Origin: Alphaproteobacteria bacterium
Lineage (GTDB): Bacteria; Pseudomonadota; Alphaproteobacteria; ATCC43930; CGMCC-115725
DNA: 5,593 nucleotides
Assembly: GCA_030039975.1 (NCBI GenBank)
Contig: JASHUO010000188.1
Span: 1 to 5,593, forward strand
Direction: 5' to 3'
Both the position numbers and the translations under genes were made by a program. Shown in pieces: positions 1 through 5,519 of this stretch. The notes under the pieces are model-generated. The model did no database searches. It had not been told where the DNA came from and worked only from the letters and a program-made list of their open reading frames with translations. Every line of letters starts with the position of its first letter. Within the stretch, counting starts at the first letter, position 1.

Positions 1-438
1 GTCGGCATCTGCTCCGGTGCGGTCGCGGGTCTCGTTGCCATCACTCCGGCCTCGGGCTTCGTCGGCCCGGCGGGGTCGCTGGTGATCGGTGCCGCCGCCG
101 GCGTCATCTGTTATCTCGGCGCGGTCGGGCTCAAGGGCCTCTTCGGCTATGACGATGCGCTCGACGTCTTCGGCGTCCATGCCATCGGCGGCGCCTCCGG
201 CGCGATCCTCACCGGCGTCTTCGCCATCAACGAGTATGGCGGCACGCCCGGCCTCATCGAGGGCAATGCCGGCCAGGTGATCAACCAGATCATCGGCGTC
301 GCCATCGTCGTCGCCTATGACGTGGTCGTCAGCCTGATCATCCTCAAGGTGGTCGACATGGTCGTGGGGCTGCGCGTCGATGTCGAGGTCGAGCGCGACG
401 GGCTCGATCTCGCGCTGCACGGCGAGACGGTCCAGTAA
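1..438 (+). CDS. amt: Ammonium transporter (Amt family), C-terminal part
   Basis: The gene enters from the left edge in frame 1 and ends at TAA 436-438, leaving 145 visible residues, about the last third of a typical 400-450 residue Amt protein. Amt proteins are trimeric inner-membrane channels that take up ammonium. Visible here are glycine- and alanine-rich membrane helices. The stretch DVFGVHAIGGASGAILTG (visible residues 55-72) carries at residue 60 the histidine that matches the second of the conserved pore twin-histidine pair. The tail from about residue 120 (GLRVDVEVERDGLDLALHGE) is the conserved cytoplasmic C-terminal region that couples the subunits and contacts PII/GlnK in studied homologues. 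No glnK lies downstream; it may precede amt outside the window. A terminator follows directly, so this gene is transcriptionally separate from its right-hand neighbours. The 5' end and start are not visible. Confidence 0.95.
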   Translation, partial: VGICSGAVAGLVAITPASGFVGPAGSLVIGAAAGVICYLGAVGLKGLFGYDDALDVFGVHAIGGASGAILTGVFAINEYGGTPGLIEGNAGQVINQIIGVAIVVAYDVVVSLIILKVVDMVVGLRVDVEVERDGLDLALHGETVQ

Positions 439-458
439 CGGGTTTCCTCCCGGAGCCT

Positions 459-491
459 GGGGGGTGCCGCAAGGCACCCCCCTTTCTTTTT
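459..491 (+). terminator. Intrinsic terminator of the ammonium transporter gene
   Basis: A perfect 10-bp stem (459-468, GGGGGGTGCC, pairing with 473-482) closes a GCAA tetraloop of the stable GNRA type. It is followed at once by a T-rich run, TTTCTTTTT (483-491). It lies 20 bases after the amt stop codon and points the same way. On the minus strand the hairpin is preceded, not followed, by the T-tract equivalent, so it is not a canonical terminator for the converging MFS gene, although the stem could still slow polymerase there. Confidence 0.93.
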
Positions 492-526
492 ACTGCGATC
501 GCGCAGGACGGCGCGCGAGCGACGCT

Positions 527-1879
527 CTAAAGCTTCGCCTCGAGCCGTTCGCGCGTGCGCCGGTAGGGTGCTTGCCCGAGCACGAAGAGCAGCGCCGCCA
601 GGAGCCCGGCGATGGGCACGACGATGGCGCAAGCGAGATTCAAGCGCTGCGGATCGCGAAACACATAATCGGCGATGATGGCGACGCTGGCCGGGCCGAG
701 CCCGAGCCCCACCAGATTGAGAACGCCGGTATAAACCGCGGTCGCCTGGCCGCGCATCTCATTGGGCATGACCTCTTGCAAGGCGGCCGGCGCCAGGCCC
801 CAGACCACGCTGACGAAGAAGACGAAGGGCACGAGCAACACCAGCGACAGGGCAGGGCTCGCAACTAGGGGAAAGGCGATGGCGGGAAGGATGAGCCCGA
901 GCGCCGCGATCAAACCGACCCGCAGCTTGCCGGCGGCGCGGCCTTGCGCCTCGAACCGATCGGCGAGCCAGCCGCCGGCAACGGTCCCGACCGGCCCCAC
1001 CGCGAGGGCGATGATGCCGAGGCGGATGCCGATCGCGGCGGCGGTCCAGCCATGGACGCGGATGAAGATCGTCGGGATCCAGGCGGTGGCGGCGTAGCCG
1101 GCAAAGGCGAGGAGGGTGAACCCCAGATTGTGACAGATCACCGTCGCCGCGTTCGCTCTGAAGTAGCGCATCACCTCGCCGAGCGGCAGCCCCGCCGCAC
1201 CTTTGTTCGCGGCGGTGCCGAGGCGCTCGGGCTCGCGCACGGTCAGCATCAGCAGCGCCACCAGCAGCCCGGGCGCGCCGACGGCGATGAACACCGTCTG
1301 CCAGGGATGGAGCGCGCCCAGCAGCGGCAGCACGAGGGTGCGCGTCGCGAGCCAGCGCAGCAGCAAGCCGCCGATGATCAGCGCGAGGCCGGCGCCGAGG
1401 TAGATCCCGGCGGCGAAGACACCCAGCGCCAGGCCGCGCCGCCGCGGCGGGAAATAGTCGGCCAGCAAGGAGGTGGCGCCCGGCAGCAAGGTCGCTTCGC
1501 CGGCGCCGACGCCGACGCGCGCCAGGAAAAGCTGCCAGAAATGCTGCGCGGTGCCGCAGGCCGCGGTCGCCACGCTCCAGAACGCGATGCCGAGCGCGAC
1601 GATGGCGCGGCGATTGCGCGCATCGACGAGCCGTGCGATCGGCAGCCCCAGCAGCGCATAGAACAACGCGAAGGAGAAGCCCTGCAGCAGGCCCATCTCG
1701 GTATCGTTGAGGCCGAGGTCGTGCTCGATCGGGATCACCAGCAGGCTGGTGATGGTGCGGTCGAGAAAGGAGAAGATGTAGGCGAGCAGCAGGATGGCGC
1801 AGACATACCAGGCATAACCGGCGGCGGGATAGCGCGCCGCCGCCGCGGCATCGGCGCTGCTCGCCGGAGCGGTGCTCAC
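527..1879 (-). CDS. MFS transporter, spinster-like/anion-carrier type
   Basis: This 450-residue protein has the length and twelve-helix hydrophobic pattern of a Major Facilitator Superfamily carrier in the inner membrane. Helix 1 (about 24-40) ends in FSFLDRTI. The loop between helices 2 and 3 has a variant of MFS motif A (GLPIARLVDARNRR, 77-90). Helix 4 carries ARVGVGAGEA (120-129) with a membrane-embedded Arg and Glu, followed by the basic loop PPRRRG. A second motif-A-like GGWLADRF marks the second half. These signatures match the spinster-like group common in Proteobacteria, usually linked to organic anions or lipophilic acids; the substrate cannot be read from sequence. The start is GTG at 1879-1877, whose bases GTGA overlap the TGA stop of the dioxygenase gene. 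There is no clear Shine-Dalgarno sequence, so translation is probably coupled. Inferred role: import of the substrate, or export of a product, of the neighbouring dioxygenase. Confidence 0.9.
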   Translation of the reverse strand: MSTAPASSADAAAAARYPAAGYAWYVCAILLLAYIFSFLDRTITSLLVIPIEHDLGLNDTEMGLLQGFSFALFYALLGLPIARLVDARNRRAIVALGIAFWSVATAACGTAQHFWQLFLARVGVGAGEATLLPGATSLLADYFPPRRRGLALGVFAAGIYLGAGLALIIGGLLLRWLATRTLVLPLLGALHPWQTVFIAVGAPGLLVALLMLTVREPERLGTAANKGAAGLPLGEVMRYFRANAATVICHNLGFTLLAFAGYAATAWIPTIFIRVHGWTAAAIGIRLGIIALAVGPVGTVAGGWLADRFEAQGRAAGKLRVGLIAALGLILPAIAFPLVASPALSLVLLVPFVFFVSVVWGLAPAALQEVMPNEMRGQATAVYTGVLNLVGLGLGPASVAIIADYVFRDPQRLNLACAIVVPIAGLLAALLFVLGQAPYRRTRERLEAKL

Positions 1880-2787
1880 CGCGGCCGGTCGCCGATGATG
1901 GTGGCGCGCATCATGCGGCGCACCGCCGGCTGATAATCGGCGACGGCATAGTGCTGCGTTGCGCGATTGTCCCAGAAGGCGATGGTGTTGGGCCGCCAGC
2001 GCATGCGCACCTGGTACTCCGGGATGGCCGCCTGCTGCAAGAGGTAGTTCATCAGCGCGTTGGCCTCGAGGGTGAAGTCGCTGCCCGAACGGATCTCCGC
2101 GGCGCTGAGATAGTTGCTGAAATGCGTGGTGAAGGCCTGGTTGACGTAAAGGATTCTGGCGCCGGTTTCGGGATGGGTGCGCACCACGGGATGCTCCTGC
2201 GGCGGATAGCGGCGGCTGAGCTCGGCGCGCTCCTCGCGCGTGAGGCGCGCGCCGAAGGCATGTGCGATGTCATGCATGGCGAGCAGGCCGTCGATGCGGT
2301 CCTTGACGCTCTGCGGCAGACGCTCATAGGCGGCGGCCATGTCGACCCAGATCGTATCGCCGCCGACCGCCGGACATTCGACGCAGCGCAGCACCGAGCC
2401 GAGCGAGGGCGTCGCACGCCACGACACGTCGGTATGAAAGATGTTCTCGCGCGCGGCCTTCTGATAATCGCGGTCGAGCAGCACGAGTTCGGGGTGCTCC
2501 GCGTGATGGGGATAGACGGGGTGGATCTCGAGCTCGCCGAACCGGCGGGCGAAGGCGACATGCTGCGCCGGCGTGATGTCCTGATCGCGAAAGAACAGCA
2601 CCTTGTGCTGCAGCAGCAGCGCGCGGATCTCGGCGATGAGCGCATCGTCGCGCGCGGCGTCGGCGAGATCGATGCCGTAAATCTCGGCGCCCAAGGCCGG
2701 CGAGAGCCGCTCGACCGTGAGCGCGTCCGAGCCAGTGGCGGCGTGGATGCTCGCCGCCGAGCGAGCGCGCCCTATCGCATCTGCCAT
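1876..2787 (-). CDS. Fe(II)/2-oxoglutarate dioxygenase, TauD/AtsK/TfdA family
   Basis: A 303-residue cytosolic enzyme of the TauD/TfdA family. Members use O2 and 2-oxoglutarate to hydroxylate a carbon next to a sulfonate, sulfate ester or ether oxygen, so that the molecule falls apart. The full active site is visible: the HxD pair H118 and D120 (NIFHTDVSW), the distal iron ligand H279 (RATQHYA), R290 and R294 at +11 and +15 from that histidine as in TauD, and T145 in GGDTIWVD, which contacts 2-oxoglutarate in relatives. Length fits AtsK-type alkylsulfatases and TauD (about 280-300). The ATG at 2787 was chosen because GGGAGG lies 5 bases before it. The frame stays open upstream to 3030, but that would overlap the divergent repressor gene and adds low-complexity residues. 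It is first in a two-gene operon with the MFS gene (4-bp overlap). The substrate (taurine, alkyl sulfate, or an aryloxy acid as for TfdA) is unresolved. Confidence 0.92.
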   Translation of the reverse strand: MADAIGRARSAASIHAATGSDALTVERLSPALGAEIYGIDLADAARDDALIAEIRALLLQHKVLFFRDQDITPAQHVAFARRFGELEIHPVYPHHAEHPELVLLDRDYQKAARENIFHTDVSWRATPSLGSVLRCVECPAVGGDTIWVDMAAAYERLPQSVKDRIDGLLAMHDIAHAFGARLTREERAELSRRYPPQEHPVVRTHPETGARILYVNQAFTTHFSNYLSAAEIRSGSDFTLEANALMNYLLQQAAIPEYQVRMRWRPNTIAFWDNRATQHYAVADYQPAVRRMMRATIIGDRPR

Positions 2788-2792
2788 CGCTT

Positions 2793-2798
2793 CCTCCC
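2793..2798 (-). promoter_or_regulatory. Shine-Dalgarno sequence of the dioxygenase gene
   Basis: On the minus strand GGGAGG is followed by five bases (AAGCG) and the ATG at 2787. It fixes the dioxygenase start well inside the longer open frame. The core GGAGG (2797-2793) is complementary to the CCTCC loop of the hairpin just upstream in the same transcript. Confidence 0.85.
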
Positions 2799-2806
2799 GG
2801 AGCTCG

Positions 2807-2829
2807 GCGCCGCAAGGAGGTTGCGGCGC
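2807..2829 (-). promoter_or_regulatory. Perfect 9-bp hairpin in the dioxygenase leader
   Basis: Bases 2807-2815 (GCGCCGCAA) and 2821-2829 (TTGCGGCGC) are exact reverse complements around a five-base spacer. In the dioxygenase transcript it forms a GC-rich hairpin with loop CCUCC, ending 8 bases before the Shine-Dalgarno sequence and starting within a few bases of the predicted transcription start. It could act as a translation-control or mRNA-stabilising 5' structure. As DNA, it could instead be a second protein-binding palindrome. No T-tract follows it on either strand, so it is not a canonical terminator. The pairing is directly visible; the function is inferred. Confidence 0.6.
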
Positions 2830-2847
2830 AATTTCAAGAATGATAAT
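2821..2847 (+). promoter_or_regulatory. Possible promoter for the tetR-sulfatase genes
   Basis: GATAAT (2842-2847, 5 of 6 to the -10 consensus) lies 15 bases after TTGCGG (2821-2826, 3 of 6 to the -35 consensus). The spacing is short and the -35 weak, so the exact hexamers are uncertain, but this AT-rich stretch is the only plausible promoter between the divergent genes for rightward transcription. It overlaps the palindrome, which would fit autoregulation. Confidence 0.3.
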
Positions 2848-2858
2848 TCTTATTCTTG
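2835..2858. promoter_or_regulatory. 24-bp imperfect palindrome, candidate TetR-family operator
   Basis: Perfect 7-bp outer arms CAAGAAT (2835-2841) and ATTCTTG (2852-2858) flank a ten-base centre. Overall 10 of 12 mirror positions pair. It is strikingly AT-rich inside GC-rich DNA. It lies between the divergent dioxygenase and TetR genes and covers the -10 hexamer and most of the spacer of the dioxygenase promoter, as well as the likely -10 zone for tetR. Size and position suit an operator for the adjacent TetR protein, which would repress both directions including its own gene. Binding is inferred. Confidence 0.65.
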
Positions 2859-2868
2859 TTTGTCGCAA
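2840..2868 (-). promoter_or_regulatory. Sigma-70-type promoter for the dioxygenase-MFS operon
   Basis: Read on the minus strand, a -35 hexamer TTGCGA (2868-2863, 4 of 6 to consensus) and a -10 hexamer TATCAT (2845-2840, 5 of 6) are separated by exactly 17 bases. Transcription would start near 2833, giving a leader of roughly 45 bases that holds the hairpin and the Shine-Dalgarno sequence. The palindrome at 2835-2858 overlaps the -10 and spacer, consistent with repression by blocking polymerase. Confidence 0.6.
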
Positions 2869-2876
2869 TCCCCGGC

Positions 2877-2886
2877 GGAGGAGGAG
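2877..2886 (+). promoter_or_regulatory. Shine-Dalgarno sequence fixing the tetR GTG start
   Basis: GGAGGAGGAG ends four bases before GTG 2891. This strong site decides the start over in-frame upstream ATGs such as 2840, which would put the operator and promoter inside the coding region. Confidence 0.8.
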
Positions 2887-2890
2887 CCCC

Positions 2891-3526
2891 GTGGATCCGT
2901 CGCCGCTGACGCTACCCGGCGTCAATCCCGCCCGGCAGAAGCGCAGCCGGGAGATGAGCGAGGCGCTGCTCGAGGCGGGCCAGCGCCTGCTGCGCAAGCG
3001 CAGCCTGGCGGCGCTTTCGGTTGAAGACATCTGCGCCTCGATCGGCGCCTCGGTCGGCGCCTTCTACAGCCGCTTCCAAAGCAAAGAGGCGTATTTCCAG
3101 GCGCTGCAGCATCTGGCCTGCCGCCGCGCCGCGTCCTGGCTCGAGGGCGAAGGCGCGCCGGAGGCGCTGGCCGAAGCGCCGCTCGCTGAGATCTGCCACG
3201 CTATTGCCAAGGGCGGCGTCGCCTGGATGCGCGCCTATGAGGGCGTGGTGCGCGCGGCGCTGCAGCATGCCGGGACGCATCCGGCGCGCTGGACGCCGTT
3301 CAAGGAGCTCGGCCGGCTCACGCTGCAGCGCTGGCAGCCGCTGCTGCTCCGCCGGCTGCGCGGCTCGCGGCGGCGCCGGGAGCGGGCGATCGGGTTCGCC
3401 TTCCAGCTGCTCTTCGGCACGCTGGTCAATATCGTGCTCAACGATCCCGGGCCGCTGTCGCTCGGCGACGCTGATCTGCCCGAGCATCTCGCGCGCGCGA
3501 TGGCTGCCGCGCTGGACACGGTTTGA
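2891..3526 (+). CDS. TetR/AcrR-family transcriptional regulator
   Basis: A 211-residue protein, the usual TetR size. Residues about 20-68 form the N-terminal helix-turn-helix domain: a first helix (MSEALLEAGQRLLRKR), then LSVEDICASIGASVGAFYSRFQSKEAYF with the typical G-x-FY-x-F-xSKE signature of the recognition helix and helix 4. The remainder (about 70-211) is a helical ligand-binding and dimerisation domain that varies in this family, so the inducer cannot be named. The unusual basic run RRLRGSRRRRER (154-165) lies in this domain, probably in a loop. The GTG start is chosen on its strong Shine-Dalgarno site. The gene diverges from the dioxygenase operon across 103 bases and is followed after 9 bases by the sulfatase gene, so it probably controls both units through the palindrome at 2835-2858. 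Most members repress and release DNA on binding a small molecule. Confidence 0.93.
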   Translation: MDPSPLTLPGVNPARQKRSREMSEALLEAGQRLLRKRSLAALSVEDICASIGASVGAFYSRFQSKEAYFQALQHLACRRAASWLEGEGAPEALAEAPLAEICHAIAKGGVAWMRAYEGVVRAALQHAGTHPARWTPFKELGRLTLQRWQPLLLRRLRGSRRRRERAIGFAFQLLFGTLVNIVLNDPGPLSLGDADLPEHLARAMAAALDTV

Positions 3527-3535
3527 GGAGGAGCG

Positions 3536-5071
3536 ATGGGGCGCAAGATCCTGTTCATCACCACCGACCAACAACGCTACGACGCGCTCGGCTGCAATGG
3601 CGGCAGCATCGCGCGCACGCCGGTGGTCGATCGCTGGGCGCGGGACGGCATCCGCTACACCAGGGCGCATTGCCAGAGCGTCGTCTGCATGCCATCGCGC
3701 GCCACCATGCTGACCGGCCAGCATGTGCGCACGCATGGCGTCTGGATGAACGGCGTGCCGCTGCCCGATGACGCGCCGAGCGTCGCCGAGTACCTGCACG
3801 GCCACGGCTATCGCACCGCGCTGTTCGGCAAAGCGCATTTCGAGCCGTTCCTCGATCCGCAGCAGCGCTTTGCCGAGAACCGGCTGGCGCGCGAGGGCCG
3901 CTTCGGCCCGCATCGCGGCTTCGAGCATATGGAGCTCAGCGCGCATACCGCCCGCGGCCTCTGGCATTATTCCTTCTGGATGATGGAGCGCCATCCCGCC
4001 GAAGTCGGCGCCTATTATCCGATCATGCTGCCGACCCTCGAGCAGAACAGCGCGGGCGGCGGCGATACCGGCGCCATCCAGGTCAAGCACAACCCGATCG
4101 AGCGCGCCCATTATCATACCGAATGGGTCGCCGACCGGACCATCGCCTGGCTCGACAGTCTCGACCCGAAGGCCGACTGGTTCCTTTGGATGAGCTTCCC
4201 CGATCCGCATCATCCCTGGGATCCGCCGCAATCGGAGCTCCACCGCGTGCCCTGGCGCACGCTCGATCTACCGGAAGGCTATCCCGGCAGCGCGGAGAAG
4301 ATCGAGGCGATCCTCGCGCAGAAGCCGCGTCATTGGCTCGACTGGTATCGCGGCGATCTCGTCACCTGCTACGAGGCGCCGCCCGATTTCGTGCCGCAGC
4401 GCCTCACCCAAGATCAGCTGCGCGAAATCAATGCGATGGCGCATATCAAGAACGAGCTCATCGACGAGGCCTGCGGCCGCGTCTTCGCCCGCATCGCCGA
4501 GCGCGGCTGGGCGGCGGAGACGGATATCCTCTTCACCACCGACCATGGCGAGCTGCAAGGCGATTTCGGCCTGCTGTTCAAAGGGCCGCACCATGTCGAC
4601 GCTTTGATGCGCGTGCCGCTCGTCTGGCGGCCGGCGCCGAGCGCCGGCGGCACGCCCGCCGTGGTCGAAGCGCCGGTCGGCCATGTCGACCTTGCCCCCA
4701 CCTTCTGCCACATCGCCGGCCTGCCGGTGCCCCCGTGGATGCAGGGCAAGCCGCTGCCGCACAGCGCCGCCGAGGCCGAAGCGCAGCGGCGCGAGCGCGT
4801 CATCACGGAATGGGACAGCGAGCACAAGGGCGTGACCTTGCACCTGAAGAGCATCTACCGCGACGGATATCTCTGCACGGTCTACGACAAGAGCTCGCTT
4901 TACGACGGCAGCGAGGGCGAGCTCTACGACCTCGCCAATGATCCGCGGCAATGGCGAAATCTCTGGAACGCGCCGGAAGCCAAGGCGATCAAGGACGACC
5001 TCGTCGCCGATCTCCGCGCCCATCTCCCGCCGCCCCGGCCGGAGCCGCTCGCGCGCGCATCGAACGTCTAG
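3536..5071 (+). CDS. Type I (formylglycine-dependent) sulfatase, cytosolic
   Basis: A 511-residue member of the alkaline-phosphatase-superfamily sulfatases, which hydrolyse sulfate esters; close relatives cleave phosphonate or phosphate esters. The signature C51-M-P-S-R-A-T in VVCMPSRATMLTGQ supplies the cysteine that formylglycine-generating enzyme oxidises to the catalytic residue. Probable metal ligands are D11 and Q12 (FITTDQQRYD) and D336 and H337 (FTTDHGELQGDFG). Probable substrate-side residues are R55, K99 and H101 (GKAHF), a histidine in DPHHPW (223-228) and K349 (LLFKGPHH). The C-terminal ELYDLANDPRQWRNLWN (462-478) is the common sulfatase tail. The N-terminus goes straight into the first beta strand with no signal peptide, so the enzyme should be cytosolic. 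GGAGGAG (3527-3533) precedes the ATG and directly abuts the tetR stop codon, indicating co-transcription and close coupling. No formylglycine-generating enzyme is encoded in the window. Substrate unknown. Confidence 0.93.
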   Translation: MGRKILFITTDQQRYDALGCNGGSIARTPVVDRWARDGIRYTRAHCQSVVCMPSRATMLTGQHVRTHGVWMNGVPLPDDAPSVAEYLHGHGYRTALFGKAHFEPFLDPQQRFAENRLAREGRFGPHRGFEHMELSAHTARGLWHYSFWMMERHPAEVGAYYPIMLPTLEQNSAGGGDTGAIQVKHNPIERAHYHTEWVADRTIAWLDSLDPKADWFLWMSFPDPHHPWDPPQSELHRVPWRTLDLPEGYPGSAEKIEAILAQKPRHWLDWYRGDLVTCYEAPPDFVPQRLTQDQLREINAMAHIKNELIDEACGRVFARIAERGWAAETDILFTTDHGELQGDFGLLFKGPHHVDALMRVPLVWRPAPSAGGTPAVVEAPVGHVDLAPTFCHIAGLPVPPWMQGKPLPHSAAEAEAQRRERVITEWDSEHKGVTLHLKSIYRDGYLCTVYDKSSLYDGSEGELYDLANDPRQWRNLWNAPEAKAIKDDLVADLRAHLPPPRPEPLARASNV

Positions 5072-5150
5072 CTTATAGGTTCTTTATACCCGCCCCCGCG
5101 AATCCGTCTCGAATTTATATGCGGCGCGGGCCTTCTAATCGGGAGCCGGC

Positions 5151-5519
5151 GTGCGGCCGGCATTGCCGCGCCCAATCCCGATGCAGTGTCTTTACAAGAG
5201 CGACTATGGACCCGCCGATCCGAGCTTCGATCCGCTCACCGGCCATGGCGTGCTGCTCAAGGGGTTCGAGGGGCACGTTGCGGCTTTGTCGCGCGCGCAG
5301 AATCTCGGCCAGCTCGAGGCGATGAAGCGCACGCTGCTGCGCGGCGAGACGATCCACTGGTGCGATCAGGGTTATGGCTGGACCGAGACGCCGGCGATCA
5401 CCGCCTTTTTCTATGTGATCCTGTTCGCGCTCATCCTGCCCTGGCTGGTTCTGCGCGTATTGCCGCGGCTCTATCGACGCCTCGCGCCTGATCCTGCCCG
5501 CTCGGAGACCCTCACATGA
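5151..5519 (+). CDS. Small single-span membrane protein, function unknown
   Basis: I do not recognise this 122-residue product. A polar N-terminal region (YKSDYGPADPSFDPLTGHGVL and following) precedes one strong hydrophobic segment (about 82-103, ITAFFYVILFALILPWLVLRVL) and a basic tail (PRLYRRLAPD), suggesting a single-pass inner-membrane protein with its C-terminus in the cytoplasm. The GTG start at 5151 is preferred because GGGAG lies 5 bases upstream. ATG 5181 would give a 112-residue form but has no visible ribosome site. The stop overlaps the next start as ATGA (5516-5519), so the two are translated together. The gap back to the sulfatase stop (5072-5150) contains short AT-rich stretches around 5073-5090 and 5111-5120 but no promoter or terminator I can support. 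It is unclear whether this gene belongs to the sulfatase unit or begins a separate operon. Confidence 0.7.
   Translation: MRPALPRPIPMQCLYKSDYGPADPSFDPLTGHGVLLKGFEGHVAALSRAQNLGQLEAMKRTLLRGETIHWCDQGYGWTETPAITAFFYVILFALILPWLVLRVLPRLYRRLAPDPARSETLT

Noticed and set aside
2717..2890. In-frame upstream ATG starts for tetR at 2717 and 2840
   Set aside because: The 2717 start overlaps the dioxygenase coding region. ATG 2840 lies inside the palindrome, and the nearest AGGAGG (2815-2820) is 19 bases upstream of it, too far. GTG 2891 has an ideal Shine-Dalgarno site and gives a standard TetR N-terminus.
944..3024. Long plus-strand open frames (944-1933 and 1951-3024) opposite the MFS and dioxygenase genes
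   Set aside because: Their compositions are rich in Arg, Gly, Ala and Gln, with no motifs or hydrophobic core pattern, and the opposite strand carries the intact MFS and dioxygenase signatures.
2788..3030. In-frame upstream extension of the dioxygenase to a start at 3030 (384 residues)
   Set aside because: It would run through the promoter, palindrome and hairpin and overlap the tetR coding region. The added residues are low-complexity, and ATG 2787 has a well-placed GGGAGG and gives the normal family length.
2912..4243. Long minus-strand open frame (443 codons) opposite tetR and the sulfatase
   Set aside because: It lies antisense to two genes with clear family motifs, its translation shows no recognisable domain, and long antisense frames are expected in such GC-rich DNA.
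5095..5130. Possible terminator after the sulfatase gene (CCCGCG at 5095-5100 with CGCGGG at 5125-5130)
   Set aside because: The stem is only 6 bp, with a 24-base loop and no following T-tract, so it is unlikely to be an intrinsic terminator.
5145..5161. GCCGGC repeats at 5145-5150 and 5156-5161 forming a small hairpin around the GTG at 5151
   Set aside because: GCCGGC is self-complementary and common in GC-rich DNA. The stem is short, and the start codon is itself uncertain, so no regulatory role can be supported.
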